A program made the translations under genes and the position numbers. The notes below the pieces were generated by a model. That model did not search any database. It worked only from the letters and a program-made list of their open reading frames with translations, and was not told the DNA's origin. From assembly GCF_004551525.1 (NCBI RefSeq), contig NZ_SATR01000007.1, positions 62,001 through 126,000 of the forward strand: a DNA stretch of 64,000 bases, read 5' to 3'. This DNA comes from Vibrio ouci. Its GTDB lineage: Bacteria; Pseudomonadota; Gammaproteobacteria; Enterobacterales; Vibrionaceae. Of the stretch, positions 8,231 through 16,062 are shown piece after piece (position 1 is the first letter of the stretch; the number at the start of each line of letters is the position of its first letter).

Positions 8231-10789
8231 TTACACGACTTCTACGTGAAGGATGTCGCCTTTCGCTTCAGGATGTTTTTCAGTAAATGTTGCTGGGCGA
8301 TGTTGCTCACGTCCGTCAGTAACAAACATGACATTGTCATCACGCTCGTCAGAGTTAACGAAGTGCGCAAAACGCTTAAGCTGAGTTTCGTCGTTGATAG
8401 TGTCAGTCCACTCACAACGGTACTCTTCAACTAGCTTCGCAACGTCTGCTTCTAGCTGTTCATTGATGCCAAGTTTGTCTTCAATAATCACTTCACGTAG
8501 GTAGTCGATGCCACCTTCAAGGTTTTCAAACCATACAGAAGTACGTTGTAGTGGCGCTGCTGTACGGATGTAGAACATCATGAAACGGTCGATGTATTTC
8601 AGTAGCGTCTCTTGGTCTAGGTCACCTGCAAGTAGGTCTGCGTGACGAGGCTTCATACCGCCGTTACCACACACGTACATGTTCCAGCCCGCGTCTGTCG
8701 CGATGATACCAAGGTCTTTACCCTGCGCTTCTGCACATTCACGAGTACAACCAGACACACCAAACTTCATCTTATGAGGAGTACGGATACCTTTGTAGCG
8801 GTTCTCGATCATAACGCCTAAGCCGACAGAGTCTTGAACACCGTAACGACACCAAGTAGAACCCACACATGTCTTAGCCATACGTAGTGCTTTCGCGTAC
8901 GCTTGACCGGTTTCGTAACCTGCTGCAATCAGCTTCTTCCAAATTGCCGGAAGATCGTCTTTTTGAGCACCAAATAGGCCGATACGCTGAGCGCCAGTGA
9001 TCTTAGTGTAAAGGTTGTATTCAGCAGCAACTTCAGCAAGAACTGATAGTGCCTGAGGCGTTACTTCACCACCCGCCATACGAGGAATAACTGAGTAAGT
9101 GCCATCTTTTTGCATGTTACCTAGGAAGTTATCGTTGGTATCGTGCAGTTTAACCAGTGACGGTTTAAGGATGTGGTCACCCCAGCATGAAGCAAGAATA
9201 GAACCCGCTAGAGGCTTACATACTTCACAACCGTAGCCAGTGCCATGCTTCTCTAGTAGCTCTTCATACGATTTGATTTCACCGATACGTACAAGGTGGA
9301 AAAGCTCTTGACGAGAATAAGCAAAGTGCTCACATACGTCGTTCTTCACTTCTACACCCGCTTTTTCAAGCTCAGCATTTAGAACTGAAGTTACAAGTGG
9401 AATACAACCACCACAGCCAGTACCTGCACCTGTCACAGCCTTGATATCACCAATCGTGTGGTGACCTTGCGCAACCGCTTCTGCGATTTTGCCTTTAGTC
9501 ACATCAAAACATGAACAGATAACAGCAGACTCAGGTAGAGAGTCTGCGCCAAGTGTTGGTTTTTCGCCACCAGCGTGCGCAGGTAAGATAAGTGCATCTG
9601 GGTGTTCTGGTAGGTCGATTTCATTCAGCATAAGCTGTAGAAGATCACCATAGTCAGACGTATCACCGACCATTACTGCACCAAGAAGCTTCTTGTTATC
9701 TTCAGAAACGATTAGACGTTTGTAAACTTCTTGCTCTTCGTTTTGGTAAACGTAGCTCTTACAGCCAGGAGTGCGACCGTTAGCATCACCAATAGAACCT
9801 ACTTTTACGCCAAGAAGTTTAAGTTTTGCTGACATGTCAGCGCCTTCAAACTTGCTGTCGTTACCAACGATGTGGTCTACAACCACTGTCGCCATTTTGT
9901 AACCCGGCGCTACTAGGCCGTAGAAAGTTTCATTCCACGAAGCACATTCACCGATAGCATAAATGTTTTCATCTGAAGTCTGGCAGAAATCGTTGATTGC
10001 GATACCGCCGCGTGGCGCTACATCCAACTTCATGTCACGAGCAAGCTTGTCTTGAGGTCGAATACCCGCAGAGAAGACGATAAAGTCAGTTTCTAACTCC
10101 GTACCATCAGCAAAACGCATAACGTTGCGCGCATCTTTACCTTCAGGAGCAATTTCTAGGGTGTTTTTGCTTGTATGAACTTTTACGCCCATGCTCTCGA
10201 TTTTTTGACGAAGCTGGTTACCACCCGCCTGGTCTAACTGCTCAGCCATTAGCTTTGGAGCAAACTCAATCACGTGTGTTTGAACGCCCAGCGCTTTCAG
10301 TGCGCCAGCCGCTTCTAGGCCAAGAAGACCACCACCGATTACAACGCCCACTTTGCTCTTTTTAGCACAAGCTTCGATTGCTTTTAGATCTTCAATCGTA
10401 CGGTAGACAAAACAGTCTTTGCTCTCACGACCTTTGATTGGTGGAACGAATGGGAAAGAACCCGTTGCCATGATCAATTTGTCATACTTGATTTCGCGAC
10501 CAGAGCTTGAGTAAACGATGTGTTTGTCACGGTTAACGTTAATTGCACGCTCACCGATTAACATGTTGATGCCGTGTTTCTCGTAGAAGCCTTCTTTAAC
10601 TAAAGAAAGTTCATCAGCTGTGTGATGAGAAAAGTAAGAGGAAAGGTGGACTCGGTCATAAGCGACACGAGGTTCTTCACAGAAAACAGTAATCTCATAT
10701 TGAGAAGCGTCCGTCTTCTCAACTAGGTCTTCAATGTAACGGTGACCTACCATACCGTTACCGATAACAACCAGCTTCAACTTGCTCAT
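8231..10789 (-). CDS. nirB: Nitrite reductase (NADH) large subunit
   Basis: 852 residues, full length. It starts with the FAD-binding VVIGNGMVGHRYIE, has a second dinucleotide fold at GVVIGGGLLGLEAAG (near 148), then a BFD-type 2Fe-2S domain with CSCFDVTKG and GTGCGGC (near 420-465). The siroheme/4Fe-4S cysteines lie in TCVGSTWCRYG and SGCTRECAEAQ (near 640-690). It reduces nitrite to ammonia with NADH. First gene of nirB-nirD-nirC-cobA, with an FNR-like box upstream. Confidence 0.97.
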   Translation of the reverse strand: MSKLKLVVIGNGMVGHRYIEDLVEKTDASQYEITVFCEEPRVAYDRVHLSSYFSHHTADELSLVKEGFYEKHGINMLIGERAINVNRDKHIVYSSSGREIKYDKLIMATGSFPFVPPIKGRESKDCFVYRTIEDLKAIEACAKKSKVGVVIGGGLLGLEAAGALKALGVQTHVIEFAPKLMAEQLDQAGGNQLRQKIESMGVKVHTSKNTLEIAPEGKDARNVMRFADGTELETDFIVFSAGIRPQDKLARDMKLDVAPRGGIAINDFCQTSDENIYAIGECASWNETFYGLVAPGYKMATVVVDHIVGNDSKFEGADMSAKLKLLGVKVGSIGDANGRTPGCKSYVYQNEEQEVYKRLIVSEDNKKLLGAVMVGDTSDYGDLLQLMLNEIDLPEHPDALILPAHAGGEKPTLGADSLPESAVICSCFDVTKGKIAEAVAQGHHTIGDIKAVTGAGTGCGGCIPLVTSVLNAELEKAGVEVKNDVCEHFAYSRQELFHLVRIGEIKSYEELLEKHGTGYGCEVCKPLAGSILASCWGDHILKPSLVKLHDTNDNFLGNMQKDGTYSVIPRMAGGEVTPQALSVLAEVAAEYNLYTKITGAQRIGLFGAQKDDLPAIWKKLIAAGYETGQAYAKALRMAKTCVGSTWCRYGVQDSVGLGVMIENRYKGIRTPHKMKFGVSGCTRECAEAQGKDLGIIATDAGWNMYVCGNGGMKPRHADLLAGDLDQETLLKYIDRFMMFYIRTAAPLQRTSVWFENLEGGIDYLREVIIEDKLGINEQLEADVAKLVEEYRCEWTDTINDETQLKRFAHFVNSDERDDNVMFVTDGREQHRPATFTEKHPEAKGDILHVEVV

Positions 10790-10853
10790 AGTACTTCCTA
10801 AGGGTTAGGTTTTTTATCTGAGCCAATTGTTAAATATGAAAGAAAATTAATAC

Positions 10854-10867
10854 ATGATGTAAATCAA
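10854..10867 (-). promoter_or_regulatory. FNR-type binding site upstream of nirB
   Basis: ATGATGTAAATCAA; read on the minus strand this is TTGAT-TTAC-ATCAT, nine of ten consensus bases of TTGAT-N4-ATCAA. Its centre is about 71 bases before the nirB ATG. A weak -10 candidate (AACAAT, minus strand 10831-10826) would put the box near -41, the class II position. Anaerobic activation is what is known for nirB. Confidence 0.7.
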
Positions 10868-10881
10868 TTACAGAATTAAAC

Positions 10882-10896
10882 TACCCTAAAGGGGTA
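10882..10896. promoter_or_regulatory. TACCC/GGGTA dyad, possible NarP/NarL-like site
   Basis: TACCC-N5-GGGTA just upstream of the FNR-like box. The right heptamer (read as TACCCCT) fits the Nar consensus, but the dyad is 15 rather than the usual 16 bases. Confidence 0.35.
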
Positions 10897-11173
10897 GGAG
10901 CATAAAATAACCACCCCATTCCTGTAACTTGATTACACCCATGATTGAATTAATCCGCTTTTACGACACAATTCAAATTCTTTATACATAGTTTGTCATG
11001 TTTGACCTCATTTCCGTCATGCACCCGGTATTTCACTTAGCATGAGCCCATATTAATAACAAAAAATTATTATTATAAGAATTATTGATAATTTTTATTA
11101 AACAACAGCCCAACATACACTTCTCCCCATCGAATTGAGCAATATTCAAACATCAGATTTTGAGGAACAAGTT

Positions 11174-11665
11174 ATGAAAATGAATCACGTTGGTATCATG
11201 GTCGGCGATATGGACAAAGCGGTAGAGTTTTACACTAAAGCTTTAGGCCTTCGTATTGTAATGAACAACACCAAAGTCGTAGAAGAGCGTGAAACAGCAA
11301 TTGGCCGCATGTGTATCGCGGTATTCGGTGAAGGCTTCAAAGGCTTTAACATCGCGCACCTTGTTACTTCAGATGGTATCGGTGTTGAACTGTTTGAGAT
11401 GAAGGAGCGCCAAGAACGTCATGAAGTAGACTTTTCTCGCTTAGGTATCTTCCATTTCTGTCTCCAAGTATCAAAAGAGCAATTTGAAACTGCGATTAAA
11501 CGTGTTGAAGAGTTTGGCGGCAAGGTTCGTATGGATATCATGCGTTACCACCCAGAAGACGAACTAAAACAAGCGCAAATGGTTTATCTAGAAGACCCGT
11601 TTGGTAACTTATTTGAATTCTACTCGCACTCTTATGAAGATACCTACGCTTCTGATTACGAGTAA
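11174..11665 (+). CDS. VOC-family (glyoxalase/dioxygenase-like) metalloprotein
   Basis: 163 residues from the ATG at 11174, chosen for GAGGA seven bases upstream. It has two beta-alpha-beta-beta-beta modules. The four expected metal ligands are visible: His in MNHVGIM, Glu in VELFEM, His in IFHFCLQV, and Glu in NLFEFYS. This H/E/H/E pattern is that of glyoxalase I and related enzymes, but the substrate cannot be read. It is divergent from nirB, so a link with nitrite or nitrosative stress is possible but unproven. Confidence 0.85.
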   Translation: MKMNHVGIMVGDMDKAVEFYTKALGLRIVMNNTKVVEERETAIGRMCIAVFGEGFKGFNIAHLVTSDGIGVELFEMKERQERHEVDFSRLGIFHFCLQVSKEQFETAIKRVEEFGGKVRMDIMRYHPEDELKQAQMVYLEDPFGNLFEFYSHSYEDTYASDYE

Positions 11666-11674
11666 CACTCTACT

Positions 11675-11697
11675 GGAGTTGGTCTTGTACCAACTCC
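11675..11697 (+). terminator. Terminator of the VOC gene
   Basis: GGAGTTGGT (11675-11683) pairs perfectly with ACCAACTCC (11689-11697) around CTTGT; the T tract TTCCTATT is weak. Confidence 0.6.
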
Positions 11698-11904
11698 TTC
11701 CTATTCCTCAATTTAAATAAGGATAAATATGCAGTAATAGTACGTAAACGTTCTCGTACAGATTAGCAAGCCTCTATTCTCATTTACGTACATTACAGGT
11801 GCTAGTTATGTGATCTCGGTACAGATATCGCCTTGATTCTAAACCTGAACATAATACTATAGTCTGATATTCACACTAAGGCATATGGTTGCAAAGGTCA
11901 CGTC

Positions 11905-12942
11905 ATGGAGCTAGACATATTCAACCCTACTCGGCAACTGCGTAGAACGGTGTTGTTTTGGCTGAGTATCGCGTTGGCGTTTTTGGCCTTAGTCATCGCT
12001 TATCTAAACACATTCCATGGCGGGTACTACTTGCTCGCAGCGACACAAGTTGCTTCTTGTCTATTCTCTTTATACGTCACATATACCAGTTACAGAGGTG
12101 ACACCTCACTTGCCATAGCCAATAGTTTTGTCTATATCCTCATTGGCGTCGTTGCTCTTGCTACTTTTATTCACCCTATAGAGCATGGTAGCTTTATTTG
12201 GAGTCTATTATTCCCAGTATTGTTCTACCTCATATTGGGGCGTCGATATGGCTTTATTTCTTCTGGCGTGGGCTTCACGATTGTAGCCATGCTGGTTATG
12301 CATAAAACCTACAATGACGGCACGCTTAACTTTGCTGAGTTATCCGTTAATTTCTCACTCGCTTACCTTTGTATTTGGCTTGCTTCCCATATCTTAGAAG
12401 TAAAACGAAAAACATCCGAGACCTCATTGGGTCAGCTCGCCTCTCGTGACGCATTAACCGGGGTTTATAACAGGCATGCACTGATCCATAACTTTGAGCG
12501 TTACCGCAGTGAAAGCGCCAAGGTTCCTCTGTCCCTACTGATTTTGGATTTGGATTACTTTAAGACGGTCAACGATAAACACGGTCACGACGCTGGTGAT
12601 AGAGTCTTGGTACAAACAGCAGCACTTATTGATAGCTTTTGCGATGAACATTTGGTGTATCGAATTGGTGGTGAAGAGTTTTGTATCGCCTTACACAACA
12701 CTGAAGTAAAACACGCCATGATGAAGGCTGAGAAAATTCGAATTGGAATCGAGCAATACACCTTCAATGATAAAGACAACCCAATCAAGCTCACTGCAAG
12801 TATTGGTATCTATCAATGTGATCATTATAAATGTTTAGAAGATGTGTTGCGTGAAGCAGATAAAGAACTCTATAAAGCGAAGAGTAACGGTCGAAATCAA
12901 GTCATGGTGTGTAATCAAAACGAATGCTCAGTGTGTGTTTAG
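11905..12942 (+). CDS. Membrane-bound diguanylate cyclase (GGDEF)
   Basis: 345 residues. Residues 1-170 hold about six hydrophobic segments; residues about 180-340 are a GGDEF domain. The active site is RIGGEEF, and the metal/substrate residues are in LILDLDYFKTVNDKHGHDAGD. The sequence before the active site lacks the RxxD inhibitory site, so product feedback is probably absent. It should make cyclic di-GMP in response to an unknown membrane cue. Confidence 0.92.
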   Translation: MELDIFNPTRQLRRTVLFWLSIALAFLALVIAYLNTFHGGYYLLAATQVASCLFSLYVTYTSYRGDTSLAIANSFVYILIGVVALATFIHPIEHGSFIWSLLFPVLFYLILGRRYGFISSGVGFTIVAMLVMHKTYNDGTLNFAELSVNFSLAYLCIWLASHILEVKRKTSETSLGQLASRDALTGVYNRHALIHNFERYRSESAKVPLSLLILDLDYFKTVNDKHGHDAGDRVLVQTAALIDSFCDEHLVYRIGGEEFCIALHNTEVKHAMMKAEKIRIGIEQYTFNDKDNPIKLTASIGIYQCDHYKCLEDVLREADKELYKAKSNGRNQVMVCNQNECSVCV

Positions 12943-12967
12943 TGCTCGCCTTTCCTCTCTCATAAAA

Positions 12968-12988
12968 AAGAGGGCTCTTAGCCCTCTT
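12968..12988. terminator. Convergent terminator containing a stop codon
   Basis: AAGAGGGC (12968-12975) pairs with GCCCTCTT (12981-12988). On the minus strand it is followed by a T run. The TAA stop of the minus-strand gene (12980-12978) lies in the loop. Confidence 0.85.
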
Positions 12989-13634
12989 CCTCAAATACAA
13001 CATTGTAATTTTCTGTGTAGGTGCAGTGTGGTTGGCGACTACAGGTAAAGAAACGGCGACCTTTATGCTCTCCCTGACTCGCAACTTTAATCGTCATTGG
13101 GCTGCCACAGCGTTTACAAAAACGCACCTCTTTGTCGGATTCAATCAAATCGATATGTGCCGCAAGTAACCTACGTAGTCGGCTCACTTGATAGCTGTGC
13201 TTAATGTTGGTGCCAATTAAAGGGATACCTGCTGACTTACAGACATGAATAAGCAGCTTTTGACGATCGACCTTTCCTTTGCTTAGCTCTTTACCATTAT
13301 CGAGTTCAATAGCCACTCGAACTTCGAGCGTTCTAGGATCGCAAACAACATAATCAAAGTAGCTTTTAGCAATGCGGTTGTTGGCAATAAACCATTGCTT
13401 CTTATCCGTTGCTAGCGGTGTAAGTACGCTGGTCAAGTTGACCTTAGTCATTACAACGCCATGCTGGCCAACCGCCGCCGTGAGTGCATTGTAGAACGCT
13501 GATTCCTGACCATTGAGTAACGGCCCTTTCTTTTTATAGCTACTATCTTTCAGCTCATCTTGTTTCAAGTAGCGCTTTTGCACGACGAAAAAAAACACCA
13601 CTAAAATCACTACGACAATAAAAACACTTTCCAT
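12978..13634 (-). CDS. DUF2726 protein with C-terminal C4 zinc ribbon
   Basis: 218 residues: one N-terminal membrane helix (about 3-19), a DUF2726 domain (about 40-165; core VCDPRTLEVRVAIELDNG, with endonuclease-like acidic residues), and a topoisomerase-type zinc ribbon with CKRCGSPM and FFTCSRQPHC (about 170-205). DUF2726 is related to restriction-endonuclease-like folds; the zinc ribbon suggests nucleic-acid contact. Role unknown. The stop codon is embedded in its terminator. Confidence 0.85.
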   Translation of the reverse strand: MESVFIVVVILVVFFFVVQKRYLKQDELKDSSYKKKGPLLNGQESAFYNALTAAVGQHGVVMTKVNLTSVLTPLATDKKQWFIANNRIAKSYFDYVVCDPRTLEVRVAIELDNGKELSKGKVDRQKLLIHVCKSAGIPLIGTNIKHSYQVSRLRRLLAAHIDLIESDKEVRFCKRCGSPMTIKVASQGEHKGRRFFTCSRQPHCTYTENYNVVFEEEG

Positions 13635-13706
13635 CTGTGTAAAATCAACCCTTTAGCAAGCTCATATACTGATTATTAGAGTTTATACGCGAAGAGCAAC
13701 ATAATG

Positions 13707-14519
13707 TTAGTGTTTTTGAGATTCTAGATTCGGTAACGCCAATTTTATTACAACACGCTCAGTGGGATTTAGGGTTTTGTAACTGGCTCCCCAATACTTC
13801 TCGACGAGTTGATCGATAAGCCCATCCTGCTTAGCTTGTTTTAGAGCGGACTCAATTTCCGTTTTATATTGAGCCATACTTGGCGACAAGTAGAACTTAA
13901 AGTCTTTTTCATAAACCAGTAGCAGGCGCTTTTCAATTGCCAAGTGACTGTTCATCGCCGCTTCCGCACCTATCTCATTAATCCCTCGTGGGAAATAATT
14001 AACATCGCCATCAACACTGAGCTTATCGTACAGACTTCTCCACTCTCCATCTTCAAGGTATACACTCAGCTGATTATTGTTCCACACATCGACATCGAAC
14101 CAATTCACGCCCATGCCAGCAACTAATTTAGAATTCCTTAACTCATCAATGGTTTCAATTGAATCAAATTTCGCTTGTAGCTTTGGTGGGATCAGCAACA
14201 CCCTTTTACCAATTAATCCATTGGTCAAAGGGACGTCAACGGAAACATAGCGGTCATCTCTTTCTGGCGTGCTTAATAACCAAGTCATGCTTAACTTGTC
14301 ACCTTGTACCATCTTAATGACCCGTTTTTGAGGAATATGCTCACTGGGTATTTCAATGCGTACCTTGTAACCTTCTCTGGTCAATGCTTCATACAACAAC
14401 TCATGATAAAACTCATGTCCACCGTCAAGTTGCGAGGCCAAAGTTAACCTTAAAGATTCCTTTGCGAAACATTGCATCGATAGAGACAAAGCAACAGCGG
14501 CGTATATCCATAATTTCAT
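13707..14519 (-). CDS. Periplasmic solute-binding protein (SBP_bac_3-like)
   Basis: 270 residues from the ATG at 14519, chosen because AAGG lies seven bases upstream; an ATG six bases earlier is too close. Signal peptide at residues 1-19 (ending QCFA). The rest is a two-lobed family 3 binding fold with a weakly kept core. It follows the paralogue at 14529 with a short gap, so they form one transcript. No permease is linked, so a sensory or accessory role is as likely as transport. Confidence 0.8.
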   Translation of the reverse strand: MKLWIYAAVALSLSMQCFAKESLRLTLASQLDGGHEFYHELLYEALTREGYKVRIEIPSEHIPQKRVIKMVQGDKLSMTWLLSTPERDDRYVSVDVPLTNGLIGKRVLLIPPKLQAKFDSIETIDELRNSKLVAGMGVNWFDVDVWNNNQLSVYLEDGEWRSLYDKLSVDGDVNYFPRGINEIGAEAAMNSHLAIEKRLLLVYEKDFKFYLSPSMAQYKTEIESALKQAKQDGLIDQLVEKYWGASYKTLNPTERVVIKLALPNLESQKH

Positions 14520-14528
14520 ACACATGCC

Positions 14529-15287
14529 TTAACGGTATTTGTTGAGAATTTGCTGATAAATACTTGTTCCACTTTCAGGGGTACGCTTCAAGTCATTTAG
14601 AGCATTCTGAAAGTGAAGTATCATGGTCCGGTCGACTTCTAAGTTGAAGGCAAAATAGAGCTCACCTTCGCGAAGAACATACACAACTTCATATTCTTCG
14701 GCATCATAACCCCCTTTTTTAATCCACCATTTGGCGACATTTTCCTCGTAGGCCCATAAATCGATACGCTCTTTAGTCAGTTGGTCAGCCAGCGTATCCG
14801 GCACGGAGCTCTCAACCATTGAATCACGAGGAACGCCGAGCTCTAGCAATAATTGTTCGCCAACATCATCTCGAATGACGCCAATGCGATACTGTGCAAG
14901 GGCCATCGCATGATTAATCTCTATATTCCTTGAGCGTTTTGCTAGCACGACAATCCGTGTTGGGCTGATTGGTCCCGCCCACTGGAAGATATGCTCACGT
15001 AACGGCGTTCGAGTCGTTGAAAACAAGACTGTATTAGGCTTAATCAGGGTCGCTCGGTAGGCTCTAGGCCACGGCTGCAACTGAATTTGAGGGAGAGTAA
15101 TTGGACTTTGCGATTGCTTCCCCACTGCTTGCAGCACATCTACCGCAATGCCTTGGAGAACACCGTCTTGCTCAAAGTTATAAGGCGGATATTGCTCCGT
15201 CAGATAAGTAAGCTCATTTATTTGCGCGCTGCGCACTGGGCTTACCATGACGAAAAAACTAAATATGATGTAGATAACGAGTCGCAT
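14529..15287 (-). CDS. Periplasmic solute-binding protein (SBP_bac_3-like)
   Basis: 252 residues. Signal peptide at about 1-20 (ending VRSA), then the LTEQYPPYNFEQDGVLQGIAVDVLQAV opening (residues about 28-54) typical of amino-acid binding proteins of the family. Its AGAGG ribosome site lies inside a perfect 12-bp hairpin directly before the ATG. It lies downstream of the CitAB-like two-component system on the same strand. Confidence 0.85.
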   Translation of the reverse strand: MRLVIYIIFSFFVMVSPVRSAQINELTYLTEQYPPYNFEQDGVLQGIAVDVLQAVGKQSQSPITLPQIQLQPWPRAYRATLIKPNTVLFSTTRTPLREHIFQWAGPISPTRIVVLAKRSRNIEINHAMALAQYRIGVIRDDVGEQLLLELGVPRDSMVESSVPDTLADQLTKERIDLWAYEENVAKWWIKKGGYDAEEYEVVYVLREGELYFAFNLEVDRTMILHFQNALNDLKRTPESGTSIYQQILNKYR

Positions 15288-15340
15288 AAACGACCTCTAT
15301 GAAATCTCTTATGATCCTATTTATAATGTAGAGGTCGTTT
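15288..15340 (-). promoter_or_regulatory. Perfect hairpin hiding the Shine-Dalgarno of the binding-protein gene
   Basis: On the minus strand AAACGACCTCTA (15340-15329) pairs perfectly with TAGAGGTCGTTT (15299-15288), loop 29 bases, and the ATG follows at once. The AGAGG in the right arm is the best ribosome site for that gene. It could control translation (thermometer- or ligand-like), or in DNA form be a regulator's dyad. No T run follows. Confidence 0.6.
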
Positions 15341-15378
15341 GCATTTACGTCTAGAAACTAGCACTAAAGCATTAGGTT

Positions 15379-16062
15379 CTAATGGGCTTTTTTATATGTT
15401 CGCTCTGGCCTACCGACCGTACCGTAATTAAGATCGGCTTCGAGTTCTCCCGTACTGATTAAGTACTCAAGATAACGACGTGCTGTTGTACGGCTCGCGC
15501 CAATTAACTCACCAGCTTCATCCGCTGTCATCAACACCGACTCATCAAATAACGCTTTTATCTTATCTAAAGTTACCGCATCAATTCCTTTTGGCAGCCT
15601 GTTCTTTGAGGTTTCGTTGATCGTTGAGGCCTGAAGCATTTTATCAACGATGTTTTGGTCCAAACCGTCGGCATGAGTGAGTTGCTGCTTCTGTAGCACA
15701 TATTTTTTCAATGCTGCTTCTAATCGAGGGAATACGACCGGTTTTAATAGATAATCAACCACGCCACCTCGCATAGCCTGTTGTAAGGTTTCTACATCTC
15801 TAGCCGCTGTGATTAAAATAACATCGCAACACAGATGCTCGGTACGAAGATCATGGAGAATTTCAATGCCAGTACCATCGGGTAAATACACATCTAAAAG
15901 CAATAAGTCTGGGTCGAGCACTTCAAGCTGAAGTTTTGCTTCTAACTTAGTCGTAGCGATGCCGATAACTTCATAGCCACCCACTTGTTCTAAATAACGC
16001 TGATGCAGCTGAGCAATGGCGAGATCGTCCTCAATAATCATCACTCGAGTCACGGTACTCAT
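15379..16062 (-). CDS. Response regulator, CitB/DcuR/DctR family
   Basis: 227 residues. Receiver at 1-125 with the acidic pair IEDD (near 10), phospho-Asp in LLLLDVYLPDG (near 57), and the signalling Lys in DYLLKP (near 107). The C-terminal HTH is at about 175-220 (ADEAGELIGASRTTARRYLEYL). Regulators of this class respond to di- and tricarboxylates through their partner kinase. The start overlaps the kinase stop as ATGA, so the two are coupled. Confidence 0.92.
   Translation of the reverse strand: MSTVTRVMIIEDDLAIAQLHQRYLEQVGGYEVIGIATTKLEAKLQLEVLDPDLLLLDVYLPDGTGIEILHDLRTEHLCCDVILITAARDVETLQQAMRGGVVDYLLKPVVFPRLEAALKKYVLQKQQLTHADGLDQNIVDKMLQASTINETSKNRLPKGIDAVTLDKIKALFDESVLMTADEAGELIGASRTTARRYLEYLISTGELEADLNYGTVGRPERTYKKAH

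Larger units (their letters stand above)
10790..11173. other. Intergenic regulatory region between nirB and the VOC gene
   Basis: 384 bases between divergent genes. It holds the FNR-like box at 10854, a TACCC/GGGTA dyad at 10882 and an AT-rich imperfect hairpin at 11062-11096. No credible reading frame was seen apart from a TTG-initiated upstream extension of the VOC gene. Confidence 0.7.

Noticed and set aside
10882..10896. Canonical NarL/NarP 7-2-7 site
   Set aside because: The dyad is one base too short and one heptamer mismatches; kept only as a weak candidate.
11062..11096. AT-rich hairpin resembling a Fur box before the VOC gene
   Set aside because: Matches are explained by A/T richness; the GATAAT symmetry of a Fur site is poor.
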